This document shows positions 32,815-39,814 of a stretch of DNA of 44,613 bases, in pieces (the stretch's first letter is position 1; every line of letters starts with the position of its first letter). The DNA is from a virus, in IMG/VR virus record IMGVR_UViG_3300018080_000274, positions 1-44,613 of that record. One strand, written 5' to 3'. The translations under genes were made by a program, and so were the position numbers. The notes beneath the pieces were generated by a model that saw only the letters and a program-made list of their open reading frames with translations, was not told where the DNA came from and did not search any database.

Positions 32815-33040
32815 CAGAAGCATCCTTTAGAATAGAGAACACCTCCCGGGGCGCGATGTTGCGCTTCAATAAGGCACTCATTACATCAAATCTGCCCTCT
32901 TCACAAAGAGCAATGATGTCGTCAAGAATGATGCCGATCAGAGGCTTGCGCACTCCGTGGGGGAGGTATTTTTGGAGTTTCCGTTGTTGCTCTGGAGTGA
33001 TTCTTACTCCAAAGTTCGGTTGGTAATCATTCCCGGGCAT
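32792..33040 (-). CDS. Possible ribbon-helix-helix-type small protein (82 aa)
   Basis: The pattern NFGVRITPEQQRKLQKYLPHGVRKPLIGIILDDIIALCEEG is that of small phage proteins with one strand (FGVRI) and two helices with a G.R..LI turn, resembling ribbon-helix-helix DNA binders. The rest is helical (DVMSALLKRNIAPREVFSIL). ATG 33040 follows GAGAGGAAC. It overlaps both neighbours (37 and 23 bases). DNA binding is a guess; it is one candidate regulator in the operon. Confidence 0.5.
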   Translation of the reverse strand: MPGNDYQPNFGVRITPEQQRKLQKYLPHGVRKPLIGIILDDIIALCEEGRFDVMSALLKRNIAPREVFSILKDASDGYTEGS

Positions 33041-33441
33041 TTTAGTTCCTCTCCAAGAAGATTTTTTATTTCTTCTGTGTTAATGGTGGCAGTTCTGTAG
33101 GTGGAGTCGTAAGGTTTAATTAGTTCCATTTTTCTGATTGGTTTGTTAAGGTAGTAGGCAGCGCCTAGTTCTTTCTTGATTCCTTTTGAGCTCTCCCAGC
33201 CTTCAAGAGTTAATATTACAAGGGTATCACAAACAGGTAGAATTGATAGATCAATGTCGAGCCAGTAGTTGTGTTGTATGGTTCTACTTGTCATTAGATG
33301 GAGTTTGTGTGAGTATACTATCGGGGAGAAGACTACATGACCGTTTTTGATTAAGTAAACTGTAGCCTTCAAAGCTTCTTGGTAGTTGAGTTCCTCTTTT
33401 GCTGGATCAGAGCTGGAGTATGGTGATGCTAAGTATATCAT
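33004..33441 (-). CDS. DUF1937-type protein (nucleoside deoxyribosyltransferase-like fold), 145 aa
   Basis: It starts MIYLASPYSSSDP, with NYQEALKATVYLIKNGHVVFSPIVYSHKL split over the helix-strand, then WLDIDLSILPVCDTLVIL and GWESSKGIKKELGAAYYLNKPI. This matches the DUF1937 family, whose fold is like nucleoside 2-deoxyribosyltransferases (Rossmann-like). Phages often carry such proteins in metabolism modules; substrate unknown. ATG 33441 overlaps the previous stop (ATGA) and follows AAAGAGG; the earlier in-frame start at 33468 is not needed. Confidence 0.7.
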   Translation of the reverse strand: MIYLASPYSSSDPAKEELNYQEALKATVYLIKNGHVVFSPIVYSHKLHLMTSRTIQHNYWLDIDLSILPVCDTLVILTLEGWESSKGIKKELGAAYYLNKPIRKMELIKPYDSTYRTATINTEEIKNLLGEELKCPGMITNRTLE

Positions 33442-33632
33442 AGCTCTGCCTCTTTGCTGTATTGCCAAGGTGGCCTGTTGTCTGTTACAGTTTCAGTTTT
33501 GCAGTTGCAGTCTTTGACGAACAACCGCGCCGTGCCGTCGTCGTCTTTGAGAGCAGCTGTGATGGTCTTTTCTCTTCCACATATGCTGCAGACAACTACT
33601 ACTTCAAGATCGAGACCTATAGTTACTCCCAT
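33438..33632 (-). CDS. Small zinc-ribbon-like protein (64 aa)
   Basis: CSICGRE (C-x-x-C) and CNCK form the two metal-ligand pairs of a mini zinc ribbon, with a beta segment between them (KTITAALKDDDGTARLFVKD). ATG 33632 follows GGAAGG. It is preceded by a short hairpin and a 27-bp palindrome and may begin a subgroup of the operon. Function unknown; such proteins often bind nucleic acid or protein. Confidence 0.55.
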   Translation of the reverse strand: MGVTIGLDLEVVVVCSICGREKTITAALKDDDGTARLFVKDCNCKTETVTDNRPPWQYSKEAEL

Positions 33633-33679
33633 TTCCCACCTTCCAAGTATAAGTATTATGCTTTTTCCCTTTTAGACTA

Positions 33680-33696
33680 GGGGCGCAGAGCGCCCC
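33680..33696 (-). other. GC-rich hairpin without T-run
   Basis: GGGGCGC (33680-33686) pairs with GCGCCCC (33690-33696) around a 3-base loop. No T-run follows on either strand, so it is not a normal intrinsic terminator. On the minus strand it lies between TTGACA (33698-33703) and a weak TAGTCT (33674-33679), i.e. in the spacer of a doubtful promoter whose -35 overlaps the palindrome next to it. Confidence 0.4.
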
Positions 33697-33701
33697 CTGT
33701 C

Positions 33702-33728
33702 AACTGAGGATAAAAATTGTGATGAGTT
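33702..33728 (-). promoter_or_regulatory. 27-bp palindrome, AACTGA-N15-TGAGTT
   Basis: The core is GGATAAAAATTGTGA. It lies in the gap after the 71-aa gene, 70 bases upstream of the zinc-ribbon gene. Its inner end provides part of TTGACA on the minus strand. Confidence 0.7.
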
Positions 33729-33730
33729 GG

Positions 33731-33946
33731 TTAGCTGTAGCTTTTCAAATATAGAGCTATCCCACCCATCTTCGCTGCGACTTCCGCCACGTGGTCGGCG
33801 TCGAACATGTGAGAAGAGCCAGCGGCTTGGGCCTCTTTGAGCAGAACTTCCTCTGTTGCAACGAGCCCATTACCGAGGAATTCTATTGCCGCTTGGGCCT
33901 TGCGGCGTTCACGCTCGACCATCTCGAAGAACTGTTTGTTTTCCAT
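33731..33946 (-). CDS. Hypothetical protein (71 aa)
   Basis: A small helical protein (NKQFFEMVERERRKAQAAIEFL, VATEEVLLKEAQAAG, ADHVAEVAAKMGGIALYL). It starts 7 bases after the SSB-like gene, so it is cotranscribed with it. No recognised motif and no membrane segment. The gene ends just before a palindrome. Function unknown. Confidence 0.5.
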   Translation of the reverse strand: MENKQFFEMVERERRKAQAAIEFLGNGLVATEEVLLKEAQAAGSSHMFDADHVAEVAAKMGGIALYLKSYS

Positions 33947-33952
33947 GGCTTC

Positions 33953-34339
33953 TTAGTTCCCTACTACAAAGCGTTTTACTTTATTCTGCCGGCCATAGTC
34001 TGAGTCTTCAATCCCGACGATGGCCCAGCACTCTTCCCCACGCAGATCTTCAAGGTCCACACCATTTGGATCTACTCCGACAGCGTCGAAGAAAGACTTC
34101 AATTTCAGCTTCGTGGCATTCAACTGTCGTGCTTCCATCTCCGGGTGAGGCAAGCCCATGAAGTAGTTCATCAAGTTTGCGTAGGGATATTCGACCGGCT
34201 CAAGCAGAGGCATAATGTAAGCGTTGCCGTTTTTGTCTAAGTCTTGTTTCACCGAAACCACCCGCAGTTTTACTTCCGTATCTGCCGGGATGAGTTCAGT
34301 TTCTTTGGTATCACTCAGGTCCAATTCAAGAAAAGGCAT
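33953..34339 (-). CDS. Putative SSB-like / recombination accessory protein (128 aa)
   Basis: The layout is that of small phage ssDNA-binding-like proteins: ELIPADTEVKLRVVSVKQDLDKNG, a beta strand YIMPLLEPVEYP, GLPHPEMEARQLNATKLKLKSFFDAVGV, then GEECWAIVGIEDSDYGRQN and KRFVVG. It sits directly downstream of the Sak4-like ATPase, where such partners usually are. AAGGAG lies before ATG 34339. OB-fold identity is inferred from the pattern, not proven. Confidence 0.55.
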   Translation of the reverse strand: MPFLELDLSDTKETELIPADTEVKLRVVSVKQDLDKNGNAYIMPLLEPVEYPYANLMNYFMGLPHPEMEARQLNATKLKLKSFFDAVGVDPNGVDLEDLRGEECWAIVGIEDSDYGRQNKVKRFVVGN

Positions 34340-34470
34340 TTTAAGCTCCTTTAAAAGTTGAAGTTAAAACTGGCTCCCGCTAAAATCTCAAGCCTTCCAT
34401 CCAGGATTCTCCTGAAAGTGTTCTCCTGGGTAGGAGAGCGAAGTCAGAAAATAGCGAGGGCCTGAAAGTG
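34340..34470 (-). other. 131-bp gap with repeated 12-mer and small hairpin
   Basis: CCTGAAAGTGTT occurs at 34411-34422 and 34461-34472, the second copy touching the end of the ATPase gene. Between them CTCCT and AGGAG (CTCCTGGGTAGGAG) can pair. No gene and no palindrome-family site is seen. It may be a scar of a lost gene or an RNA processing segment between the ATPase and SSB-like genes. Confidence 0.35.
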
Positions 34471-35277
34471 TTAATCAACATTCCATGTCCCAGGCAGCGG
34501 CTTTGTCTCGGTAGTGATCCCAGCTTTCTTGAGAAGTCTCTCGATGTTAGGTTCTTCGAGAGGTTCTAACTTCCCGCAAGCTGCTAAACGGGATCTTGCG
34601 AGGTCTCGGCCGGTGCTTTCTAAGAGAATTCTGCGCTCGATTCCCTTAGAGGTTTCCTTGGTTTGCATTACCCAGATCTCATCGAAGAGAAGAGGGACGG
34701 TCACCACTCCCTTGCCAGTAGTCATCAAGCGCCGGATGAATTGCCCGGAGATTTCATCTCTTATAACTTCCAGGTGTGCTGTGACTATTACATCGCAAGG
34801 GAGGTTTAGTAGTTGGTTCAAAGCGTTGTTGATAGCTACTTTTTGTGGTACGTAATCTTTGGTGAAACGCGGAGGCTTGCCTGCTATACCGTCTTTTGCG
34901 AGAATTGCATTCATCAGCGCGTCGGAGAAGCTGGTAAGAGAATCCAGATAGTAGGTTCCAAAATTGTGGTAGAAATTATCCTTCAGCCGACCTTCGGTCT
35001 CCTTTTCCCACTCTTTATAAACAGCCGGCTTAAAGGGGTTTTCCATTTCCCACCTACTATCTACAACTATCTCACCTTTCTCAATCCACTGGCGCAATCC
35101 CCGGGCGGTACCTTTGTCGAACGAGTCGATTAAGACAGGTTTGCGGGCTGTAGTCGAGAGGTAGCTCTTTCCACTACCACTTTCTCCTAAAAGGAGAACG
35201 TTAATTTTGTTAGCCGTTTGGGTTTCCTTTTGAAAGCGGTTAATTGCTTCGAGTCGCTTCAGGTGTGACTCATTCAT
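34471..35277 (-). CDS. Sak4-like RecA-fold ATPase (recombinase), 268 aa
   Basis: INVLLLGESGSGKSYLS has Walker A at residues 31-38; TYYLDSLTSFSDAL is the Walker B strand. PCDVIVTAHLEV and the C-terminal KLEPLEEPNIERLLKKAGI complete the small AAA/RecA-like ATPase seen in phage Sak4 single-strand annealing proteins. It lies between a RecB-type nuclease and an SSB-like gene, a normal recombination cassette. ATG 35277 follows AAGGAG and overlaps the nuclease stop by 8 bases. It likely anneals or pairs single strands during replication and repair. Confidence 0.75.
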   Translation of the reverse strand: MNESHLKRLEAINRFQKETQTANKINVLLLGESGSGKSYLSTTARKPVLIDSFDKGTARGLRQWIEKGEIVVDSRWEMENPFKPAVYKEWEKETEGRLKDNFYHNFGTYYLDSLTSFSDALMNAILAKDGIAGKPPRFTKDYVPQKVAINNALNQLLNLPCDVIVTAHLEVIRDEISGQFIRRLMTTGKGVVTVPLLFDEIWVMQTKETSKGIERRILLESTGRDLARSRLAACGKLEPLEEPNIERLLKKAGITTETKPLPGTWNVD

Positions 35278-36214
35278 CCTGTGGCTCCTTTGTTGATAGC
35301 TTCCCTTGAGTAGGATCCCAGAATTCTACTCTGAAACCAGGCGGAGGTCCGAGGTCCATTTTGTGTAGGGGGTTTGGCCAGGCAATACAGAAGTCGTGAT
35401 AAGGGCAGAGTTGCATGTATTCAGTACAAGCTGGCGGGCGCATTGGAAAGGAAGACATAATTTGATTCTTCTTTTGGTCTTCTAGCGATTCATACTCATA
35501 AAAAATGTCGCCTATTGCGACGTTAGTTTGTGTTGTTACTATAGCAAGTTGCTTTTCACTCATTCTGATTGGTAATTGGCGCAGTTCCACAGGTGGCTTG
35601 TCTGTCCTAATCCCTTTGCGTTTGTAGAAAACTACTTGGTCTATTACTACTTGGTCAACGAACTCACTGCCGTAGGTCAGAGTGAGAGCTAGGTAATAAG
35701 AACAAACTTGGGTTGAGAGTATCCACTGATTGTCAAAGAGTGAAGAGACTCCACTTGCTGATTTATGTTCCCAGATTGAGTATTTGCCAGTGCTTTTGTC
35801 TTTGAGAACGGTGTCGAGACGGAAGACTATGTCATAATCAAAAGACACTGGCACGAAGCCGACCACCTCTACACCCATGACCTCGTAGTCACGGTTGACT
35901 TGCTCCCCATAGGTCATAGCGTAGAGGTGGAGGGCCAGTGCCAGATTGTGAGGGGTTTTGGGGAAGTAATTCTCGTCTTGCTCAGGAGGGAAGTGCTCGC
36001 GCCAGACGGCTGTGGCATCAGTGACGGCTTCTTCGACTTCTGAGAATTGAGAATTAAACAGCCTCTCCAAGCCGGTGTGAAGGGCTTGGCCGAAAATTAA
36101 ATGGTTATTAGGAATATCCGGTCTCCAGCCGAGAAGGTAGCGGTAGAAAAACTTTCTCGGACAGGTCTGGAAGTCGATGATACTTGAGGGGTCGAGTAAT
36201 TGGGGTTCTCTCAT
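35270..36214 (-). CDS. RecB/Cas4-type nuclease with Fe-S cysteine cluster (314 aa)
   Basis: PD-(D/E)xK fold: SSIIDFQTCPRKFFYRYLLG at the N-terminus, GQALHTGLERL (helix with His), FRLDTVLKDKST and WEHKSASG (catalytic D, E, K), and a C-terminal cluster ACTEYMQLCPYHDFC. C18 with the three C-terminal cysteines is the usual [4Fe-4S] set. Such enzymes trim DNA ends for annealing by the neighbouring Sak4-like protein. ATG 36214 follows GTGAGGAAC; a palindrome ends 9 bases upstream. Confidence 0.8.
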   Translation of the reverse strand: MREPQLLDPSSIIDFQTCPRKFFYRYLLGWRPDIPNNHLIFGQALHTGLERLFNSQFSEVEEAVTDATAVWREHFPPEQDENYFPKTPHNLALALHLYAMTYGEQVNRDYEVMGVEVVGFVPVSFDYDIVFRLDTVLKDKSTGKYSIWEHKSASGVSSLFDNQWILSTQVCSYYLALTLTYGSEFVDQVVIDQVVFYKRKGIRTDKPPVELRQLPIRMSEKQLAIVTTQTNVAIGDIFYEYESLEDQKKNQIMSSFPMRPPACTEYMQLCPYHDFCIAWPNPLHKMDLGPPPGFRVEFWDPTQGKLSTKEPQDE

Positions 36215-36222
36215 TAGTTCCT

Positions 36223-36249
36223 CACTAAGAGTAAAAATTACCCTGAGTT
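36223..36249 (-). promoter_or_regulatory. 27-bp palindrome, CACTAA-N15-TGAGTT
   Basis: The core is GAGTAAAAATTACCC. It contains the stop codon of the ligase gene (36238-36240). On the minus strand its outer end TTAGTG flows into the AGGAA ribosome site of the nuclease gene. Confidence 0.7.
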
Positions 36250-37098
36250 GTAGTTTTTCACTTCTATAATTACCGGGAATCGAGGGACTCCCTTGTTGGT
36301 CTTAGCCTGGTAAGCGACTACTGCAACGTTACCAGTAAGGTGTTCACGGATTGCCCATAGGTTTTTTCTTTGTTCTTTGGTAAACCCTGAACCTACACTA
36401 AAAACATTCCCTTCTGGGTCTGTTACTTCAAGCGCGCCCAAAGTGCCTTTAGGTTCGCCGTCTATTGAGGTTTCTTCTTTGGTTCCGATTATTAAGTACT
36501 CATCGGAGCGTTTTGGCTTGAACTTTAATATTGAGTTAGATCTTTTCTCTACATAGATGTTTCTTGGATGCCTGACTATTATTCCCTCGTAACCTTGAGA
36601 GGATACCTCGCTTAGCATTTTGTAACAGAGACTTTTGTCTGCTAAATGAGTGGCTACTAGTTTTATTGGTCCTTCTTCTAGTTCTACTTCATTGAGAAGT
36701 GCTCTATGTCGAGTTTCAAAGGGAATTTCTGGGATTTTGCAGTCGAAAATGTGGTAGTCGAGAAGGTAGGCTTCTGGATGACGCAAGCGTTTGGCGGCAC
36801 TGATGATCTGCTCGAAGGGCCAGCCGTGCTTGTAGATCTCGCCATCAAGATCCATTCTGGTCATGTTATTTTGGAGGACTCTGCTAGTTAACTCCTCTGA
36901 GATGTGAGGAAGGTCTAGTTCGTTACCTTCACTTGTAAGGAGTTGGTAGCTTTCTGTAGAGCGATTCCACTGGGCTATGCAGCGGAGGCCATCCAATTTT
37001 GGTTGGTAGTAAACGTCTGGGACTGTCCAACTTTGCAGTCGCTTCCACTCTAGCGGGTAGCAAAGCATTATTCCCTTGCGTCGTTGCCAGTTCTTCAC
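36238..37098 (-). CDS. ATP-dependent DNA ligase (286 aa)
   Basis: Nucleotidyltransferase motifs are in order: I, KLDGLRC at 34-40 (K34 forms the AMP adduct); III, LDGEIY at 84-89; IV, EGIIVRH at 171-177; V, LKFKPKRSDEYLI at 191-203. The C-terminal OB part contains TLGALEVTDPEGNVFSVGSG. It is a minimal phage ligase that seals nicks after replication and recombination. Start GTG 37098 with AAGGAG 7 bases upstream. The long gap upstream contains an RNA hairpin and a palindrome. Confidence 0.88.
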   Translation of the reverse strand: MKNWQRRKGIMLCYPLEWKRLQSWTVPDVYYQPKLDGLRCIAQWNRSTESYQLLTSEGNELDLPHISEELTSRVLQNNMTRMDLDGEIYKHGWPFEQIISAAKRLRHPEAYLLDYHIFDCKIPEIPFETRHRALLNEVELEEGPIKLVATHLADKSLCYKMLSEVSSQGYEGIIVRHPRNIYVEKRSNSILKFKPKRSDEYLIIGTKEETSIDGEPKGTLGALEVTDPEGNVFSVGSGFTKEQRKNLWAIREHLTGNVAVVAYQAKTNKGVPRFPVIIEVKNYNSG

Positions 37099-37112
37099 AG
37101 TGGCTCCTTAAA

Positions 37113-37183
37113 GTGCCGGGCGACAAGGTTCATAGAAGTCACTTTAAATCCTAATGTAGACTTCTATAGCATTCGCCCGGCAC
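37113..37183 (-). ncRNA. Structured RNA element upstream of ligase gene (two-tier stem)
   Basis: GTGCCGGGCGA (37113-37123) pairs perfectly with TCGCCCGGCAC (37173-37183). Inside, after internal loops of 8 and 5 bases, ATAGAAGTC (37132-37140) pairs with GACTTCTAT (37159-37167) around an 18-base loop. It lies on the leader side of the ligase ribosome site and has no T-run. Possible roles: an RNase III processing site in the polycistronic message, as in T7, or a translational control element. Its outer edge touches a palindrome. Confidence 0.5.
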
Positions 37184-37207
37184 TCAGATCAAATTTTATC
37201 CTGAGTT
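37181..37207 (-). promoter_or_regulatory. 27-bp palindrome, CACTCA-N15-TGAGTT
   Basis: The core is GATCAAATTTTATCC. It lies between the end of the 134-aa gene (stop 37206-37208) and the structured RNA element. Confidence 0.7.
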
Positions 37208-37610
37208 ACTTTTTGCTGGCCATGGCCTGCAGGTTCTTCATCATAGCCGCCTGCTCGGCAGGAGTGGCGCTGAGGAACTTTTGGATGAAGACCTTCTCAG
37301 GGTCCTTCCTGGCCGGTCCCTGCATCGGATCCCAAGAGTTCACAGATTCCATGATCATCTCAGGAGTGGAGCCGTCTTCCAATCCTCTCCTGATGACGTC
37401 TTGAAGTTTTACCTTCAAGTGGGCTGTGGCCAGAGCTACAGTTCCTTCGTCCCCGAACTTTTTGGTGAACTCGGGGACGGTGGTGGGCATTTCGTACTCA
37501 ATTTCCAGCGCTTTTGACCTCTCTTCGTCGAGTACTTTCTTTTCGGCCCCTTCTTCGTCCGTTATGATCTTGTACTCGGGCTTCGTTGCCTTTACTTTCA
37601 CTTTTTCCAT
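37206..37610 (-). CDS. Hypothetical charged protein (134 aa)
   Basis: ATG 37610 is chosen because AAGGAG sits 5 bases before it; an ATG 3 bases earlier is too close. The protein is charged at the start (EKVKVKATKPEYKIITDEEG), then helical (TVPEFTKKFGDEGTVALATAHLKVKLQDVIRRG) with an Ala/Met-rich end. It is the first gene after a good promoter and may be expressed strongly. No family recognised; a DNA-binding or replication accessory role is only a guess. Confidence 0.55.
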   Translation of the reverse strand: MEKVKVKATKPEYKIITDEEGAEKKVLDEERSKALEIEYEMPTTVPEFTKKFGDEGTVALATAHLKVKLQDVIRRGLEDGSTPEMIMESVNSWDPMQGPARKDPEKVFIQKFLSATPAEQAAMMKNLQAMASKK

Positions 37611-37660
37611 CATGACTCCTTCATTTTGGTTTATGTTGCTTGAGCAACCTTATAATGAAG

Positions 37661-37689
37661 AGGATAACACAAAAATATTGTTTTGTCAA
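37661..37689 (-). promoter_or_regulatory. Sigma70-type promoter, TTGACA-N17-TATCCT
   Basis: On the minus strand the -35 is TTGACA (37689-37684) and the -10 is TATCCT (37666-37661), 17 bases apart, in a very A/T-rich stretch. It would start transcription near 37654, about 45 bases before the 134-aa gene. The leader contains a small GTTGCT..AGCAAC hairpin (around 37634-37649). Confidence 0.65.
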
Positions 37690-37735
37690 CAAAAAATTTC
37701 AATTATTTTTCATAACAATTTCAACTATTTATCCC

Positions 37736-37981
37736 CTATTCCTCAACCAAATCGTACTTCACCAGCTGAGGCGCACAGGATAGTATCACTACACGCTTCG
37801 TAGTGAGGGCTCCTTGTTTGAGAGTAGCAAGGCTCTCTTCCAGAACGAAGAGCGGGCATCCAGTACCACAGTGGGTGACTATTACGTCGTCGGTGTATGC
37901 GTCGAAGGGACAGAGTTGGGCTTTCCAACCATCTGGTCGCTTTACCTTTAGCCACCCGTTCCTAGTTAATCTAGCTTCCAT
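37736..37981 (-). CDS. Hypothetical cysteine-containing protein (81 aa)
   Basis: ATG 37981 follows GGAG with good spacing. The beginning (MEARLTRNGWLKVKRPDGWKAQLCPFD) and the THCGTGCPLFVLEE segment contain three Cys that could bind metal; the end is beta (KRVVILSCAPQLVKYDL). It overlaps the upstream RHH-like gene by 11 bases. No family recognised. Confidence 0.5.
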   Translation of the reverse strand: MEARLTRNGWLKVKRPDGWKAQLCPFDAYTDDVIVTHCGTGCPLFVLEESLATLKQGALTTKRVVILSCAPQLVKYDLVEE

Positions 37982-38306
37982 CAACTTCTCCTTTCTTGAA
38001 GTACTCTTCCACTGCCTTGGAGGCTTCCTCTTCCATAACTTGCATTTCTTCTTCGGTTTCCAACCATGCGGCTTCCTCTATCTTCTTCCACGTCGCGGTG
38101 TGGGTGCCGAAGAGCTCTTTGAGTGCCGGAAGGCAAGAAGACGTAGTGTAGTTAAGTGTTTCACCTGGCAGACCCTCTTGCAATGCAAGCGCTACCAGGT
38201 CGCTTCGGGAACGAACTATCAGACCACGAGACTGAAAAAACCTAGCCCATCTGGCTAAGGCTTTTACTGGCACTCGGGCTGAGAGACTCACAGTATTAGG
38301 TTTCAC
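37971..38306 (-). CDS. Possible ribbon-helix-helix regulator (111 aa)
   Basis: It begins with VSLSARVPVKALARWARFF, then RSRSDLVALALQEGL: a basic strand followed by two helices and the SRSDLV turn, the plan of ribbon-helix-helix DNA binders. An acidic, helical C-terminus follows (EAAWLETEEEMQVMEEEASKAVEEYF). GTG 38306 is preceded by GGAGGAG. It is one candidate for a phage regulator and could bind palindromic DNA as a dimer. Targets unknown. Confidence 0.5.
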   Translation of the reverse strand: MKPNTVSLSARVPVKALARWARFFQSRGLIVRSRSDLVALALQEGLPGETLNYTTSSCLPALKELFGTHTATWKKIEEAAWLETEEEMQVMEEEASKAVEEYFKKGEVDGS

Positions 38307-38316
38307 TTTTCTCCTC

Positions 38317-38805
38317 CTAAGAAAAATCTAATTCATCTACTACAATAAAAGAGCTCACCCTCCAAATTTCTCTAACGCAGTGTGCGTTACAGAACTTAAA
38401 AGCAACCTTGATACAGGGTGTAGTACTTGGGACAGGTTCTTCTTGGATGGCCAGAATATAGCCCAGTACACGAAGCAGAGTAGGAAAAACATGTAATCCA
38501 TGGTCGATCTGCAACGTTGAAGTTGAGAGGAGGTCTGCGTGGTATTCTCTTCCCACCTGGTACCGGAAGGGTTTTTCTCCTTCCCTGCGCCTGAACTTTT
38601 CAAGACGATCTGCGAAGGGCCGATGAGGAGTGCGATACCCAAAGCACCAAATCTCACCGTTCCTTGATGGTTGTTGTTCGAAGTTTTTTAACAACTGGGG
38701 CCAGTAGTTACAATTCGGGTGCTTGGTTTTGTTTCGAAAAGTTATCTCTTCATCCGGGTTGTAGGTGCCAGAGAGCCAACTGATGTACTCCTCTTCGTAG
38801 GTCAC
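38317..38805 (-). CDS. Hypothetical protein (162 aa)
   Basis: GTG 38805 follows AGGAGG and overlaps the previous stop (GTGA). The sequence is mixed alpha/beta with several aromatic and Cys residues (HPNCNYWPQLLKNF, WCFGYRTPHRPFADRL, KVAFKFCNAHCVREIWRV). The C-terminal CNAHC is suggestive of metal binding, but no family is recognised. It lies in a row of small unknown genes. Confidence 0.5.
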   Translation of the reverse strand: MTYEEEYISWLSGTYNPDEEITFRNKTKHPNCNYWPQLLKNFEQQPSRNGEIWCFGYRTPHRPFADRLEKFRRREGEKPFRYQVGREYHADLLSTSTLQIDHGLHVFPTLLRVLGYILAIQEEPVPSTTPCIKVAFKFCNAHCVREIWRVSSFIVVDELDFS

Positions 38806-39047
38806 TTTTTCCTCCTCCTTTGCTTGTAGCGATAATAAAGGGTCTTTGAGATTCCCTCTGCCTTACAAGCACTGAGGTAATGCTCCCCTGTGGCGACTCG
38901 GGCAAAAACCCTCGCTACTGCGACTGCCTTGGATTTGGCCCAATTAGCACACTGCACGGAGCAATAGCGGTGGTGGCGGTTTTTTATGGTAAGAGACATC
39001 TCCTTACCACAAACCGCGCAGTACTTTTTATACACCTTTGCTCTCAT
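38802..39047 (-). CDS. Small zinc-finger plus HTH-like protein (81 aa)
   Basis: CAVCGKEM (C-x-x-C) and RYCSVQCANWAKSK (C-x-x-x-C) make a short treble-clef-like zinc motif. The C-terminal LSACKAEGISKTLYYRYKQRR resembles a recombinase-type HTH. The protein is highly basic overall, so nucleic acid binding is likely. ATG 39047 overlaps the previous gene by 20 bases. Confidence 0.55.
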   Translation of the reverse strand: MRAKVYKKYCAVCGKEMSLTIKNRHHRYCSVQCANWAKSKAVAVARVFARVATGEHYLSACKAEGISKTLYYRYKQRRRKK

Positions 39048-39426
39048 AGCCTTTTTTCTCTCGCCATTCTTCGCGCTCTCGCCGGGCTTCCTCGATCATT
39101 GCAGCGACTTCTTTTTCAGCAAAAGAGGTCCTTCCTGAGAGACCTTCAATATACACCGGCCTGACATTCTCAGCTGTTCCGTTGAGGATGTTTCCCAGAA
39201 ACGATCGGCTAATCCCCATAGATTTTGCACAGTCTTCCAAATTGATGGCATTTTTGAGAGGCTGTGTTGCTTTAGCATAGAAACGCCTGTTTGACTGGCG
39301 CACTGGAGCACTTTGTTCTTTCACTTTGACTTCAAGTCTTTTCAGTTCTTCTTTTAACTCATACAGAGATATAAAAGCATCGTCCAGGCTCTCTATACAC
39401 TCTTTGATTGCATCGGCAATATTCAT
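39028..39426 (-). CDS. Coiled-coil plus HTH-like protein (132 aa)
   Basis: The N-terminal half is a coiled coil (DDAFISLYELKEELKRLEVKVKEQ). The middle, NAINLEDCAKSMGISRSFLGNILNG, fits a helix-turn-helix. The C-terminus is a charged helix. It resembles a small phage regulator. ATG 39426 follows AGGGAG and is preceded by the long structured RNA (39449-39569), which suggests that its translation is controlled. Confidence 0.5.
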   Translation of the reverse strand: MNIADAIKECIESLDDAFISLYELKEELKRLEVKVKEQSAPVRQSNRRFYAKATQPLKNAINLEDCAKSMGISRSFLGNILNGTAENVRPVYIEGLSGRTSFAEKEVAAMIEEARREREEWREKKGYESKGV

Positions 39427-39448
39427 GGTTTTCTCCCTTTGTGTTTCA

Positions 39449-39569
39449 AGTCGCCCTCCTCCCGTCTACCTTGGGTAACCACCACGGCACGAGGTGCCGG
39501 TGAGAGAGGCGGTGAGGCTTCGGAGGTTAATTGAGCAATCTCTTGTAGAGTTACCTCAAAAGGGCGACT
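39449..39569 (-). ncRNA. Multi-helix structured RNA in the leader of the HTH-like gene
   Basis: On the minus strand the element is closed by AGTCGCCCT (39569-39561) with AGGGCGACT (39457-39449), a perfect 9-bp stem. Inside, CACC-GGCAC / GTGCC-(GU)-GGTG forms a bulged hairpin with loop CUC, UACC-CAA-GGUA another, and CUCU-ACA-AGAG a third. UUGAG/CUCAA and GAGGU/ACCUC are competing pairings, so alternative folds are possible. No T-run follows. It ends 23 bases before ATG 39426. It could be a cis-regulatory RNA or a separate small RNA. Confidence 0.5.
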
Positions 39570-39592
39570 CAAGGTAAAAATTGCGATTAGTT
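39566..39592 (-). promoter_or_regulatory. 27-bp palindrome, GACTCA-N15-TTAGTT
   Basis: The core is AGGTAAAAATTGCGA. It contains the stop codon of the 74-aa gene (39587-39589) and overlaps the closing stem of the structured RNA by four bases. Confidence 0.65.
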
Positions 39593-39811
39593 CCAATAAC
39601 CTGCTACCTCTATCCTCACTGTCTTCACCCCGTACTCGAAGTTCACCATCGTAATGGTGAACATCTCATCCTCTTCGTTGAAGAGGGCTCTCGGCATCTC
39701 CAGCCAATCCCTGAGGCATTCTTCCTCAGGGTCCACTTCAAAGATTACACTTGCCATTCTGCCCCTTCTTGGGGCAGTCAAGATCTCCCTTGCTATCTCC
39801 TTGTAAGTCAT
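39587..39811 (-). CDS. Hypothetical protein (74 aa)
   Basis: A 74-aa alpha/beta protein (MTYKEIAREILTAPRRGRMA, VIFEVDPEEECLRDWLEM, MFTITMVNFEYGVKTVRIEVA). ATG 39811 lies three bases after the preceding stop and has GGAATGGAG as ribosome site. No family recognised. Confidence 0.5.
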   Translation of the reverse strand: MTYKEIAREILTAPRRGRMASVIFEVDPEEECLRDWLEMPRALFNEEDEMFTITMVNFEYGVKTVRIEVAGYWN

Positions 39812-39814
39812 CTC

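Noticed and set aside
33674-33703. Promoter TTGACA-N18-TAGTCT beside the palindrome at 33702
   Set aside because: The -10 matches only half of the consensus and the spacer is a perfect hairpin; not listed as a promoter.
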